In this document: positions 40,806-50,618 of the stretch, piece after piece
Numbering within the stretch: the stretch's first letter is position 1
Layout: the number at the start of each line of letters is the position of its first letter
Origin: Symsagittifera roscoffensis
Lineage: Eukaryota > Xenacoelomorpha > Acoela > Convolutidae
Reading direction: 5' to 3'
DNA length: 64,000 bases
Assembly (NCBI RefSeq): GCF_963678635.1
Contig: NC_087069.1
Location: 50,788,938 to 50,852,937 of the forward strand
Program-made: the position numbers and the translations under genes
The notes under the pieces: model-generated
Told to the model about the DNA's origin: nothing
What the model saw: the letters and a program-made list of their open reading frames with translations, nothing else
The model's database searches: none

Positions 40806-41372
40806 TTAGCCTCCCCTCCTACTCAAGAATACCGGTGCTTTGTTTTCATTTGCCATTATTAAATTTACCGGTTTGATTGCGTACCTCCTATCCGGGTTCC
40901 GTATCCTGAACATTGCGTTATTTAGATCAATCGTTACGTCGAAATTCCTGATGAAGTCTCTGCCCAAAATGAATTGGTCAGATTCATTTAGGTTTTCTAC
41001 CACGATAAAGCTCATCCACAGGTTACGTTCCCCCAAATTGAGGGCGTTTATCGGCGTCCTGCCCAGCACCCGAAGGGCCCCTTTGTTTGCAGCTGACAGT
41101 CGTATTCTCGAGTCTATCAAATCACCTTTGTCAAAGCCCATCCGTTCCCAAGTTTTGATTGGTATGACGCTCAAGACTGTTCCCGTATCAAGTAACCCAC
41201 GTAACTGAGTCTTTTTGCCACTTATGTCTAGCACGTGCCCTGTCACATCTGCCTCTGTCCCGATGTGCATCGCATCTTCTTCAAGCATAGCGCAGTGTCC
41301 AATCGATCTCACTTTCAACTCTTCTTTCCCTACGTAGATTTGCCCAATTAGGTCTTCGTCACATGTTATCAT
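40806..41372 (-). CDS. Retropepsin-like aspartic protease of the giant element
   Basis: 188 codons. The active-site loop LRGLLDTGTVLSVIP (D62-T-G) and the second hydrophobic block QFILGRDFIRNFDVTIDL are the two hallmarks of gypsy-type retropepsins, which cleave Gag and Pol as a dimer. It is joined by a frame change to the upstream piece near 41395, and by another to the RT piece after SRRGG. Confidence 0.85.
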   Translation of the reverse strand: MITCDEDLIGQIYVGKEELKVRSIGHCAMLEEDAMHIGTEADVTGHVLDISGKKTQLRGLLDTGTVLSVIPIKTWERMGFDKGDLIDSRIRLSAANKGALRVLGRTPINALNLGERNLWMSFIVVENLNESDQFILGRDFIRNFDVTIDLNNAMFRIRNPDRRYAIKPVNLIMANENKAPVFLSRRGG

Positions 41373-41389
41373 TGTCTTGGTATAGATGT

Positions 41390-41989
41390 TTATTCTATAT
41401 TCAGCATCACCTCGTGTGGACCATAAGCTTCAGTATATCTGTTGTCAACACGTACTGACTTGCTGCCCCCTCTCGTGAGTAGTGCTCTCAGCGCTCTAGA
41501 AGTCGTTTGTGGGCTTATACAACTCAAGTAATCTGCGTACACGTCAATGTGCATTATTGTCTTGTCGCTCGGTTCGCTCAAGTTTCTGGTTACCTCGTGG
41601 CCGCCCACTGTGATTATCGACATTATTCTAGCCCCAATTTTCGATATGCCGAATGGCTTTCCCGTCACCATTTTTACAGTGTTACAATTCCCGGTCTTTG
41701 TTGAGCCTGGTACAGCCTCTGGTGTTGGGTTTGATCCGGTTAATGCTTCGTTGAAATTCTGTCTTTCGATCTCCAGCTTTAGTCGTTGCTCTATTTTTTT
41801 CGCAGCCAGATCCTGTTTCACTTTGGCAATTGCTTCCGTCGCCGCTTTCTCATAGTTTATCTCTAGAGAGTTCCCGGCCGCGGATTCTATCGCAACATTA
41901 ACATGTGTTACAGCTTTCACTGTTTTCGTCGGCAATTCCGTGCTTGGTGCTCCTAAGTTCCTAGATTCAAACTCGTTTTGTCTATTCAC
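41390..41989 (-). CDS. Pol N-terminal region of unknown function
   Basis: 199 codons with a Lys/Glu-rich helix (residues 45-80: EKAATEAIAKVKQDLAAKKI) followed by a compact segment (IGARIMSIITVGGHEVTRNL; IDVYADYLSCISPQ). It lies between the zinc knuckles and the protease, in one polyprotein with them if the frame changes at both ends are corrected. No family is recognised. Confidence 0.55.
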   Translation of the reverse strand: MNRQNEFESRNLGAPSTELPTKTVKAVTHVNVAIESAAGNSLEINYEKAATEAIAKVKQDLAAKKIEQRLKLEIERQNFNEALTGSNPTPEAVPGSTKTGNCNTVKMVTGKPFGISKIGARIMSIITVGGHEVTRNLSEPSDKTIMHIDVYADYLSCISPQTTSRALRALLTRGGSKSVRVDNRYTEAYGPHEVMLNIE

Positions 41990-42374
41990 TTATGCTTGGG
42001 GTGACTCTGGTCCTTGACCGCTTCCCAGAACAAGGGACAATCCATTCTGAAGTGCCCTCCTGGTTACAGAAGAAGCATCTTGCGCCTATCTTGATGATTA
42101 AGCCACTATAGTACTCGTGTTCCTCCATCTGGCTCATGTCCTCCTCATCTGGTGCGTATCCTAGGCTCTTCATGCCTTGTTTGTATGGTGTGCAGTCAGC
42201 TACGTGGTGATCCGCCGACCCGCAGTTCGCGCATGATCTGCGCTTGTCCATATCATCTCTAGGCTTGTACCATGATGACCTCTGGGGTTGGCCTCCCCCT
42301 TGAGTATTCCTGTTTTCTGAATATGAGTATTTTTTGGGCTTCATCAGCATGTATTCCCTTGATTTCTGTCTCAT
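41982..42374 (-). CDS. Nucleocapsid zinc-knuckle segment of the giant element
   Basis: This 130-codon frame overlaps the Gag 3' end. A perfect C-x2-C-x4-H-x4-C knuckle (CANCGSADHHVADC) is followed ~40 residues later by the C-x2-C half of a second knuckle (CFFCNQEG). The H-x4-C half of that second knuckle is present in the -1 frame a few bases on, so the frame changes inside the knuckle (near 42060). RNA packaging is the expected role of the intact domain. Confidence 0.75.
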   Translation of the reverse strand: MRQKSREYMLMKPKKYSYSENRNTQGGGQPQRSSWYKPRDDMDKRRSCANCGSADHHVADCTPYKQGMKSLGYAPDEEDMSQMEEHEYYSGLIIKIGARCFFCNQEGTSEWIVPCSGKRSRTRVTPSISE

Positions 42375-43320
42375 TTCTCCTGGGTGGGGTTGGTGCGCTG
42401 TCTTTCGACAATGTGTAGTATGTTGCTAACATTGTTCTTAAGTCATCACTTTTTACCCCATCAATGAACTTCGAGGCAATGCTAAAGTTTCTTCTGTTTG
42501 TCGACTCCTCTGGGTCACTCCTTCTTCTCAAGCTCTCAAGGTCATCTAGAAACCGATCAATTGACTCATCGTCCCTCTGCTTTCTCTTTTCTAATCGCAT
42601 CATCGCTTGGTGACCCTTCATGCCTGACCCGAATCGATTCAGCAATATTTCGAAGATTTTGTCCGCGGTATCGCGTTCTTCTTCTTTCTTTGCAACCACG
42701 CATTTTAATGCCGTGCCTTCCAGGTTGCTGAGTATGGCTGTGCATGCTTGCCTTTCATCATTTAAGTTATCTTGCTCTAGATGTAATCTCATCACTTCCA
42801 CCCACGTGTCAATGCATCCATCGGAGTCGTCTTTGAGTTCTTTTGGCTTCTTGAAAGTTTTTCTTGATTTTCCGTCTCTCCTATCGCTCGAGTCAGTGTT
42901 CCTCGTGGCGAAGGCCTCTAGAGTCTTGTTCATCATCTCCCAAGTGCTTGCCCACGTCATGGCATCCGGACCTGCGTTGCTGCTAGCTGTTGAGTCTCCC
43001 GGACCACTCGTCGTGTTTGATGTCCCATTTTTCATGATTGTTTTAGCAGCCGTTGGTGCTATGCTTATCGCATCCCGGTTTAAAGGCAACGGTGTCGATT
43101 GCCGTTTGTTCCTTTGTGGTTCCACGAAGTCCACTCTGGTGCCTTGCGTGCGATCCGCTGCCGGTCTTTCTTGTGAGGTAGAATTTCTCAAGATTGCATC
43201 CAACTTCGCCTGTATTGCACACGAACTTTCGGCCTGATTCCTGTTCATTGTGTCCATTCTCTTTTCCAGGCTACCTAATTGGCTGTTGACATCATCATAT
43301 CGGTTTTTCAACTGTTGCAT
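42259..43320 (-). CDS. Gag (capsid) of the giant element
   Basis: 353 codons from a genuine ATG, after a ~255-bp leader that follows the LTR. Residues 1-40 form a short coiled coil (DDVNSQLGSLEKRMDTMNRN). A polar linker follows. Residues ~160-310 carry the retrotransposon Gag fold: GCIDTWVEVMRLHLEQDNLN, AILSNLEGTALK, FEILLNRFGSG and ESIDRFLDDLESLRRR. It would assemble the virus-like particle around element RNA. It runs out of frame at its 3' end, where the zinc-knuckle frame (41982-42374) overlaps it by ~115 bases. Confidence 0.85.
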   Translation of the reverse strand: MQQLKNRYDDVNSQLGSLEKRMDTMNRNQAESSCAIQAKLDAILRNSTSQERPAADRTQGTRVDFVEPQRNKRQSTPLPLNRDAISIAPTAAKTIMKNGTSNTTSGPGDSTASSNAGPDAMTWASTWEMMNKTLEAFATRNTDSSDRRDGKSRKTFKKPKELKDDSDGCIDTWVEVMRLHLEQDNLNDERQACTAILSNLEGTALKCVVAKKEEERDTADKIFEILLNRFGSGMKGHQAMMRLEKRKQRDDESIDRFLDDLESLRRRSDPEESTNRRNFSIASKFIDGVKSDDLRTMLATYYTLSKDSAPTPPRRNETEIKGIHADEAQKILIFRKQEYSRGRPTPEVIMVQA

Positions 43321-43575
43321 ATCTCTTTTGATGTTCTTATCTCGTTCTTCATTGGTCCCAGTACTTTATTGAGGTTACTGGGTTAAATTGCTAGGTTGAT
43401 CGAAACGATCCAACTTGTAAAACAGTATGGGTTTACTATTTAATTAATATAAAGGTTTGATCCAACTAATCTGGTGTCAAAGTCACTGTCTTTTTTCGTT
43501 TTATGGTTTTTGTTCCTTTTTCTATTCTTTTTTGGTTTTTGTTTCGCTTTTTGTCTTTTTGCTCGTGTTTTTGTT
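43321..43575 (-). other. 5' untranslated leader of the giant element
   Basis: Lies between the 5' LTR and the Gag ATG. On the minus strand the bases following the LTR are AACAAAAACACGAGC. No TGG-initiated primer-binding site is seen at the junction, so the LTR edge may be misplaced or priming may be atypical. Confidence 0.4.
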
Positions 43576-43910
43576 CGAAGGTTCACTCTAGTCCAGTTCA
43601 AATAATAATCCAATCGAGTAATGACAATCCAGTTCTCGGGAATACGCTTGTCTCTGTTTCAGATGGGACAGCTCTACTCTTGTTCTATTGTGACAGAAAT
43701 TGCGAATAGCAATTTCCCACCGTTTTATCTAGCAACTTTCCCGCGATTATTACTCGATTGTTCTGATTTCTCGTTTTCGGTTTTCAGTTATCGCGAGAAA
43801 ATTGTGCATGACAGGCTCCATTCGAATTTCTGAAAAAATAAATTTCACCCCAAAATTAAGTGCTCTTGCTTTTCTCAAGGTCAAACTTCCAAATATGACC
43901 GACTGGCACA
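43576..43910 (-). repeat. 5' LTR of the giant element
   Basis: 335 bp, nearly identical to 26056-26375 except for a 15-bp insertion (AAGTGCTCTTGCTTT) and a handful of substitutions. On the minus strand it starts TGTGCCAGTCGG, with the canonical TG. The other end is less certain: it is placed at GTGAACCTTCG, where similarity between the copies stops, and lacks a canonical CA. Confidence 0.85.
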
Positions 43911-45127
43911 ACAACATACTTTGGAAACATTCATTATGACATTCATTTAGGTATGAAATTAGACTACACAATTAGTAGAATTTTTCAAGAAATGTCACTT
44001 TTTGAATTAGAAACACTACACCAACTAAAGAAAGAACACAAATATTACAATCACTCGCATTAGCAGTATTAAAAATACCCTAAGCAGGATATTTATTATC
44101 AGGAAATAGATCAAATTTTCTTGATTATGAAGGAAAGATTTTATGGTTTTATACTTGCACCAAAAAAGTATCACCGTTGTACGTTTTTGAAGATAAACGT
44201 TGTTACAAAAGAATACCCATACTCTACAAAAACAAAGTACATTTTGTTGACCCACTCTCAAGAAGAACATATTTTTGGGATACCGCAGTCCCATATGGAT
44301 CAGAAAATAGTCACAATGTAGTACAGCTAAACCCTGACGAAGATAAATACTATCTATTAACACCATACCCTACATTAATGCAACCATTAAAAAAGTTTTC
44401 CCCAGAAAGCATAAGAGCCATTGCTCGAAACCCAAATATAGATCTACAATCCATTGGAATTTATTCTATATCTGATATACAACACCATATTAGAACACAA
44501 CAATTCCAAGAACTACTCACACAAATGGATACTATACAAAGACAATCAATTGATCAAAATTTAAGAAAACTTGCAGAAACCGCAGGATTTGCAGACATAT
44601 ACACTCAAGATTACAGCGGATATTTTAAAGACATTAAAGACTATATATATTTAAACGGCAAAAAATACAGACCACAGGATATTTCACCCATAAATATTTT
44701 CAGTTTTGTAACCCTAAAAAACGAAATACTCGCTTTTCTAGGATGGCCCTACTACATCTTAGAAAGATTGACTATTTTATACGCTATGTTTAATTTTATA
44801 GGATTTCATTTCTCACTACTAAAAGGAATCTATAATACATTCGCTATACATACACAAGTTAACCGCCAAGCAAGTGTAGCACGCATATTATTTGCAGGAT
44901 TTTTTGGAATATTCTCCTCATCCATAAACAAAATACTTTTAGACGCACAAATCAAATAATATAATACAAAACTAGCCACAAGACCAAATACATACGACGA
45001 AGAACACAATAATGTAGACACAGTCCCAACAGCACCACAAGTACCAGCCCTACCACAAAATCATCCATTATCCTTAGTTCCCAGAAATTTTCGAAATTTA
45101 GCAATCACAAATAACCCCAATTTTTGA
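43911..45127 (+). pseudogene. Truncated envelope-like glycoprotein gene of a retroelement
   Basis: The coding frame begins exactly at the giant element's LTR edge, so its 5' part is missing. One frame is open from 43911 to ~44065. The protein then continues in another frame, with a TAA near 44082, and is open from there to 44959 (260 codons from a TTG at 44177). After a single TAA it is open again to TGA 45125-45127. It shows ectodomain-like sequence with paired cysteines (FYTCTKK; EDKRCYKR), a motif VHFVDPLSRRTYF, and a hydrophobic C-terminal region (AFLGWPYYILERLTILYAMF) followed by a polar tail. This resembles env genes of arthropod retroelements, possibly of the kind captured from chuvirus-like viruses. 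That affiliation is low-confidence. The gene is broken in at least three places. Confidence 0.5.
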
Positions 45128-45753
45128 CCACATTCAATACACAGCCATATTCAACATATAACGACAAATCATTCACAAAATGATAGTACATACGAACAAA
45201 TTATCGAACAACCCCACACCACCACTTTTCAATCTCAAAATAATCATTTTTTTTAGCCCACGATGAGCAGACAACTTGGATCCCTCCACCGCTCAAATTC
45301 CCACCCGGCAAATCTCCAAAACCCAGTCCCAATTATACCACTTTTTGCTTTCCCCCACCTGATTTTGTAATTAACATACCATCTAGCACGAGTTCAGACA
45401 CTAACTCAGACGCTTCAGTTTTTCACACAATTTCACAATTTAACAATTCAGACCTTGAAACTCCCGACGAATTTGCCAACTCCGAACCCTCTCCTTCCAC
45501 CTACTCCCAAACCAACCCCTTAAACTTTTCACAACCCCCTTTTAGACCCATCAACGCCAGTCAACCACTACCATCCCTTTCCACTCCCTCTCATGCATCC
45601 CAAGTTACCCCAACATATAGTTAATCCCTTTCTGACCGATCAGCCAACAATTCCCCAGATATCCCACAAATCTCCCCCGAATTAGAAAATTATATTACGC
45701 TCCAACAACAAATTATCCATCCCCATACTCTTACCATAAATCACCTATCATCC

Positions 45754-47070
45754 ATGACAACATCATCCGGCCCACCAACACCAACACCACTATCAGACTA
45801 TACCCAATCATTGGCCCAATCATCCACCTCCACAGAAACATCCACTAGCACTAACAGAGCTTATGGCACTTTCAAACGAAAATTTCCAAATCACCCATTC
45901 ACAACCAGACCAGGCACAGCTAAAGAATATATTGATCACCCAAAACATAAAAATACTAATCAATTTCTCCAAACTAATATACCATCATTCCCTCAATACA
46001 CATTGAATACACCTACTACTAATGACGACACCATAAATTTTGTTGACGAATACGTCTTAATGCCAACACTTCATTGGACATCATACTACCATTATACTAA
46101 CCCTCTTTACCTACCACTTTATAACAACATAACTGATAATGAACAATGCAAAGATATGCTATACAGACTAACAAGAGCACTAACACTACGACAATTCACA
46201 TACATAGGATTCAAAAAACTACTAAAAGAATTCACCGCACCCCGCGCTAACGACTGCACTATTGAATATTACGATCACAACATCATACGCCCTAACCAAG
46301 ACCACTTTTTAGATAATGACCGCTTTGCTAACCCACAACTAACAGAGAAATTTTTCATCTCAACACCATATTTATTTACACTTAGTTTTTTTGACAAAAA
46401 ACACGATCACATCATTTCCGAAGCCCTCATTGACACACAAGCCTATCAAAGCTTCCAAGATAAATTTAATTTATTTACACTAACCTTCCACTTTCTTACA
46501 CCACAGGAACGAGATCTGCACTGCTCCCACGATATTATGTTACGCACTAAACAAACAGATACTTACACATATTATCGTTTTATACAAAATCACTTTGACC
46601 TACATACACCCTTACGACAACCCCACCATCGTTTTCAATTCATCAACTCAAAGTACACATCGCCGTTTTTTCTTAATTTCACTTATTGTATAAAAAATAC
46701 TAACCTTCACGGCATCCTCCGTAATTACGACCCCGTCCACCAAATGTTTATATTTTGCCCCATCATCAACGCTTTTCAGGACAAAGAATCCCGACCCTTC
46801 CTCATCCCGCATGAATTCCTTCAACCCATTGAAATCCCCATTCTCGAATTCATCCATAACACTAAATATAATCATAAACTTTATAACCTAGTCCAATACA
46901 CACCTCATGAGTTTGCAGTAGGCACCGAAGAACTAAATATCATCAAAGCACTTCAACTGCTTTGGCCACTGCTAGAAACTAAAAATATCATTCGTGTATT
47001 AGCTAAATTATTAACATCATCTGAACTAATCCAAGACCTCTTCCCCCATGGCTTTTTCCCCAAAGATTAG
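45754..47070 (+). CDS. 438-codon ORF of unknown function downstream of the env-like gene
   Basis: From ATG 45754 to TAG 47070. Residues 1-45 are Ser/Thr/Pro-rich, and the remainder looks globular, rich in aromatic residues, His and Asn (YVLMPTLHWTSYYHYTNPLY; FKKLLKEFTAPRANDCTIEY; LHGILRNYDPVHQMFIFCPI). The same frame is open upstream to a TAA at about 45622 and, beyond it, continues as a Ser/Pro/Thr-rich stretch from about 45340, so the original protein was probably longer. It lies between the env-like gene and an LTR-like repeat, so it is likely an element-encoded protein. The A/C-rich codon use matches the env-like gene and differs from TRPM. No homologous family is recognised. Confidence 0.6.
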   Translation: MTTSSGPPTPTPLSDYTQSLAQSSTSTETSTSTNRAYGTFKRKFPNHPFTTRPGTAKEYIDHPKHKNTNQFLQTNIPSFPQYTLNTPTTNDDTINFVDEYVLMPTLHWTSYYHYTNPLYLPLYNNITDNEQCKDMLYRLTRALTLRQFTYIGFKKLLKEFTAPRANDCTIEYYDHNIIRPNQDHFLDNDRFANPQLTEKFFISTPYLFTLSFFDKKHDHIISEALIDTQAYQSFQDKFNLFTLTFHFLTPQERDLHCSHDIMLRTKQTDTYTYYRFIQNHFDLHTPLRQPHHRFQFINSKYTSPFFLNFTYCIKNTNLHGILRNYDPVHQMFIFCPIINAFQDKESRPFLIPHEFLQPIEIPILEFIHNTKYNHKLYNLVQYTPHEFAVGTEELNIIKALQLLWPLLETKNIIRVLAKLLTSSELIQDLFPHGFFPKD

Positions 47071-48544
47071 ATAAGTATATTTCAATTACATTCACTAATA
47101 AATATAAAAATTACTAACCATTCTTTATAATGTTCCATTTCATTTTTTTAGCCTTCTCATCACCATCATCTGCAAAATGAAAAAATACCAAAAAAAATAA
47201 AAACTTTTAGAAACTACAATTCATTAAACTTATTTGCTAAAACAATTTAAATAATCTAAACCATTTGCACTATACGATGTCTTAAAATTCATACAAAAGT
47301 AATAAATTAATCTATAAGTTTTTCCCCACTAAGCAGTAAACTTACATACGATGAAAATTTATAATTTCATATTTCCCCAAATGTAGCAAAATTAAAATTC
47401 AAGTAGTAAATTTATAAATTGTGAAAGCAGTACTAACCTTTTCATTCATTCGCACAAGAATTCTATCCATACTCGCACAGCTCGCCCACGAAGAATTGTT
47501 TAAAACAATGATTTTATGTTCCAAGTTTTCAATAACAACAACTCTAACTAATGATAACAAGTTTCCAACTTTCCTTTAACCCGGTTGGAATGGAGTTATA
47601 CACTATACTAACCTAACCAACGCAAATGACTAAACACCACAAATCATAAAATAACAGCATGAATAAGAAAAGAACACCAACGGTACCCAAACCGGATTAA
47701 CCCAGCTTAAAACTGGATAATTTATTCTTTTGAAGACTATTATAAAGTCAACGAAAGAAATAATAAGACACAAAAAAGTCGAAAGACAAACCCATACCAA
47801 AAACAATTTGATTTTTGATAAAAGGACACCACCATAAACAACATAAGAAAGCCCAGAAAAAACCACCATGTAATGATAACACAAAACAGGACCCCTCAAA
47901 GAAACAGCACGAAATCATAATCCCACTCCTGGCCTTACCCACCAGAGAGGACGTCCTGAGCATGCTCTATAGCCGGCCTAACTCACCGCGCTACACCACG
48001 CTTTGTGACCACACTTTTGGTTTTTAATAAGAGGTACTCAAGGGTGAGTAACTCTTCAAAATAACTGAACTAAAATAAAAAGCTTTTGTGAAAACAATTA
48101 ACCAAGATCATAAGAGTACGACTTGACTTCGCAGCAAAGGACTTCATTGAACCAGACCAATGACCACCTCGATGTTCAAGTATACGTACAGATCCGAGTA
48201 ACAAGGCATCCCTTCCAAACACGAAATTCACGCCATTCCCAGACAAGGTTGATCACAAACAACCCACCACAAATGCAAGCAGAAATGACATAGCAGAGCA
48301 TTTTGGAATCTGAAATCTAAAACGATTTCATTCATTGGGGATCACATTCGTTGTTGAACGACAAAGAAGAATAACTTCATATCCCTAATTCCAGCGTCCT
48401 GGACCTTCTTTAAGACATTGGTTCTAGTCAAAGACCTCTTTTCTCCAGGAAACAGGGAAAAAAGAAAATGATGTTCGCCACATACCAACGTTCATCATCC
48501 ATCCTTCAATTGCAGAAGAAAAGAGATAAACACAAAAAGTGTGT
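47071..48544 (+). other. 3' region of the 44-49 kb retroelement, gene-less
   Basis: A-rich on the + strand with short open frames only. Nothing recognised until the LTR-like repeat. Confidence 0.4.
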
Positions 48545-48977
48545 AATTCCCGGATGGGTGGAACCTGATCTAAACTATGTTTCATTATTTATAATTTAGA
48601 CATTTAACCATTGTGAAGTATTTAATATTAACCAATCACAATCCATCTTACTAACAACCCATTTATTTGTAAGTGCTGAAATTACTTGTAATTTCAGCAC
48701 CAGAGAGCATTGAATTTAACTTAGAAAATAGTTGCCTCTCCCGAGTACTTCAGCAGCCGCAACAATAACAGTATACTCTAGATCTATTGAGCCTAGCAGA
48801 GACTAGTTAAACACCCTGAGACTAGTAGTAATAAGAGTAAGATTAGGATCGGTTAGGATCGGTATTAGACTAAGAAGTTGCACGAATCTATCCGGCCGAA
48901 AATAAGATAGCGTGACGAGCAGACGATGTACGCTATCCGAAATTACTCTATGAGATAAGCAACCCATACTTAACTCA
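48545..48977 (+). repeat. LTR-like repeat, third family member
   Basis: It shares with 21945-22348 the block CCCGGATGGGT-GAAC, the hairpin (48673-48700), CTAGATCTATTGAG, AAGAAGTTGCACGAATCTAT, CCGGCC-A-AATAAGATAGCG and the ending TTAACTCA followed by TTTTTAATAAAA. It is placed as the 3' LTR of the element carrying the env-like gene. Its 5' partner is not found in the window (it may be in the gap or deleted). Confidence 0.6.
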
Positions 48978-50618
48978 ATTTTTAATAAAACCATCTGGAA
49001 AAAAAAACTTTAAACCCAGAATATCATTGAGTTAAAGTAGAAAAAATAATAGAACTAATTCTGCGCGACTCCACGCTTCATTTTCGGTTCTGCGTTATAA
49101 GTTTGATTTATTTTATCTTTAATGGTTTTATTCAACAAATTTTTGTTGATGGCTTTCAAATGAATCTTTAGAATTGACTAAGTTTCCTCTGTCGACCAGT
49201 GTTTTGAGTATTTTGTGACAGTATCTTTCCATTGGCTTCCTGAATAAAAATTTCTCGTTAAACCAAAAAATCTGCAGCTATTTTGTTTATTTTACAAAGT
49301 GGATTTTTCAGTTGTTTCAAAAACTCTTTAAGTGCATCAGCTACTGATTGTTTTTTTTTTGAGAATAGCTTCCTTTTTTTTGAAAACAAAGTTTTTCCTT
49401 TAAAACGTTTGACGCAGTTCTTCGCAATAATTTTCTAGCATTTATTCTCTAAATACCGGTAGAAGTGATTTTAGCTGGTAGTTTGTGAGTGAGCCGATTT
49501 TTCCGGCACTCTTTTTTGGTAAAATTTTAGCAGTATTCAAAAGCTTCGGATAAACATCTTCCTTAATAAATTCTTTTAAGAAAAACTGTTAAACTGAACA
49601 ATTTTCAGGGTTAACTATTTCTATGAGTCCGTAGCAATCAAGACTTTTAATTCCTGCAAACGCTGAATGGTTTCAAAATTTTCTGTCACTTTAGAGAGAT
49701 AGCTTTTAATCATTGCAATTTTCATCCTACAAAATTGCTTTGTGTTGTATCAGTTAACTTTGGTCCAATTGGGTCAAGTTAACTGAAAGTACCAATAAAA
49801 TGGATCAAACTTAAACAGCAATTTAAAAAAAAAATGCTCAAAATGAGTTGATCATATTTACTTTTATATTCCGTTACTTTCACGCTGTTGACAAACTCGA
49901 ATATAAATTTTGTTTCTTTTAAAATATCAAAGTATTTAGTCAGCAAGTTTTTTTTAAGTAAAAAAGTTTTGTTGCGCTGCCTTCGATATAAAACGTAGTA
50001 GGTTTTTGTAAAAAAAATTATTTAATTTATGTTTTTTTTGGGTAGGGGTGGGTTGAAGTGAGGTATTGCAGAGCTGTCAATTGCTATTCCTATTTTTCCG
50101 AACACTTTTTTCTTAGAATCGAGAAAACTGTTCAGACTCAAGTTCAGCTGAGTGTGAACCTAGCGGAGAACAGATACACAAATTTTTTTATCATATTTTC
50201 TTTGTTTGTTCATCATATTAAACAGTTGCTGCATCTTTACCCTTATGAAACAAGGAACACAAGTGGGTGTGTTGAGAAAAATATATCTTATCTGTTGACT
50301 GACCATGTTAATTTTTTTTATTTGCATAATGACTACGCCCTTATTTTAGAAAAAAAAACTATTCTAACGAGGGAAGTGGAAAAGAGCCAAAATGTTATTT
50401 AATCTGCTTCAATAGCATTTTACAATCTGTGAACGTACAAGCTCCTGAGTTTTTAACCGAACTAGAAATGCTGAACTAGAACTTTCAATCAGTTTTTATT
50501 AATTGGAACAAAGTGTAAAAGAAGAAGAAAAAAAGAAAATTTGAGTTTTTCTACAATCCTAGCCTCATTGAAGCTACAAAAAATGGCATTGTGAAATTAT
50601 ATAAGTCAGAAAAGATTT
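48978..50618. other. Gene-less stretch
   Basis: AT-rich, no exon recognised. The open frame at 50058-50402 is low-complexity aromatic sequence and is not supported. A short TTCCGTTACTTTCACGCTG near 49870 echoes the end of the dispersed repeat family. Confidence 0.35.

Larger units (their letters stand above)
26056..43910 (-). mobile_element. Giant (~17.9 kb) Ty3/gypsy-like retrotransposon with macro and SGNH modules
   Basis: An LTR pair (43576-43910 and 26056-26375) bounds, in minus-strand order: Gag, zinc knuckle, a ~200-codon region, protease, RT, RNase H, a long acidic spacer, integrase, a Pol C-terminal extension with a macro domain, a ~0.5-kb spacer, and ~8 kb of additional coding sequence with a coiled coil and SGNH hydrolase domains. 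Ty3/gypsy elements are usually 5-8 kb, so the additional ~10 kb is exceptional. The coding region is visibly richer in GC than its surroundings. About nine in-frame stops or frameshifts show that this copy is no longer active. Confidence 0.85.

Noticed and set aside
50058-50402. 114-codon + strand frame
   Set aside because: Rich in Phe/Tyr/Lys from AT-rich DNA, no domain, no supported splice sites.
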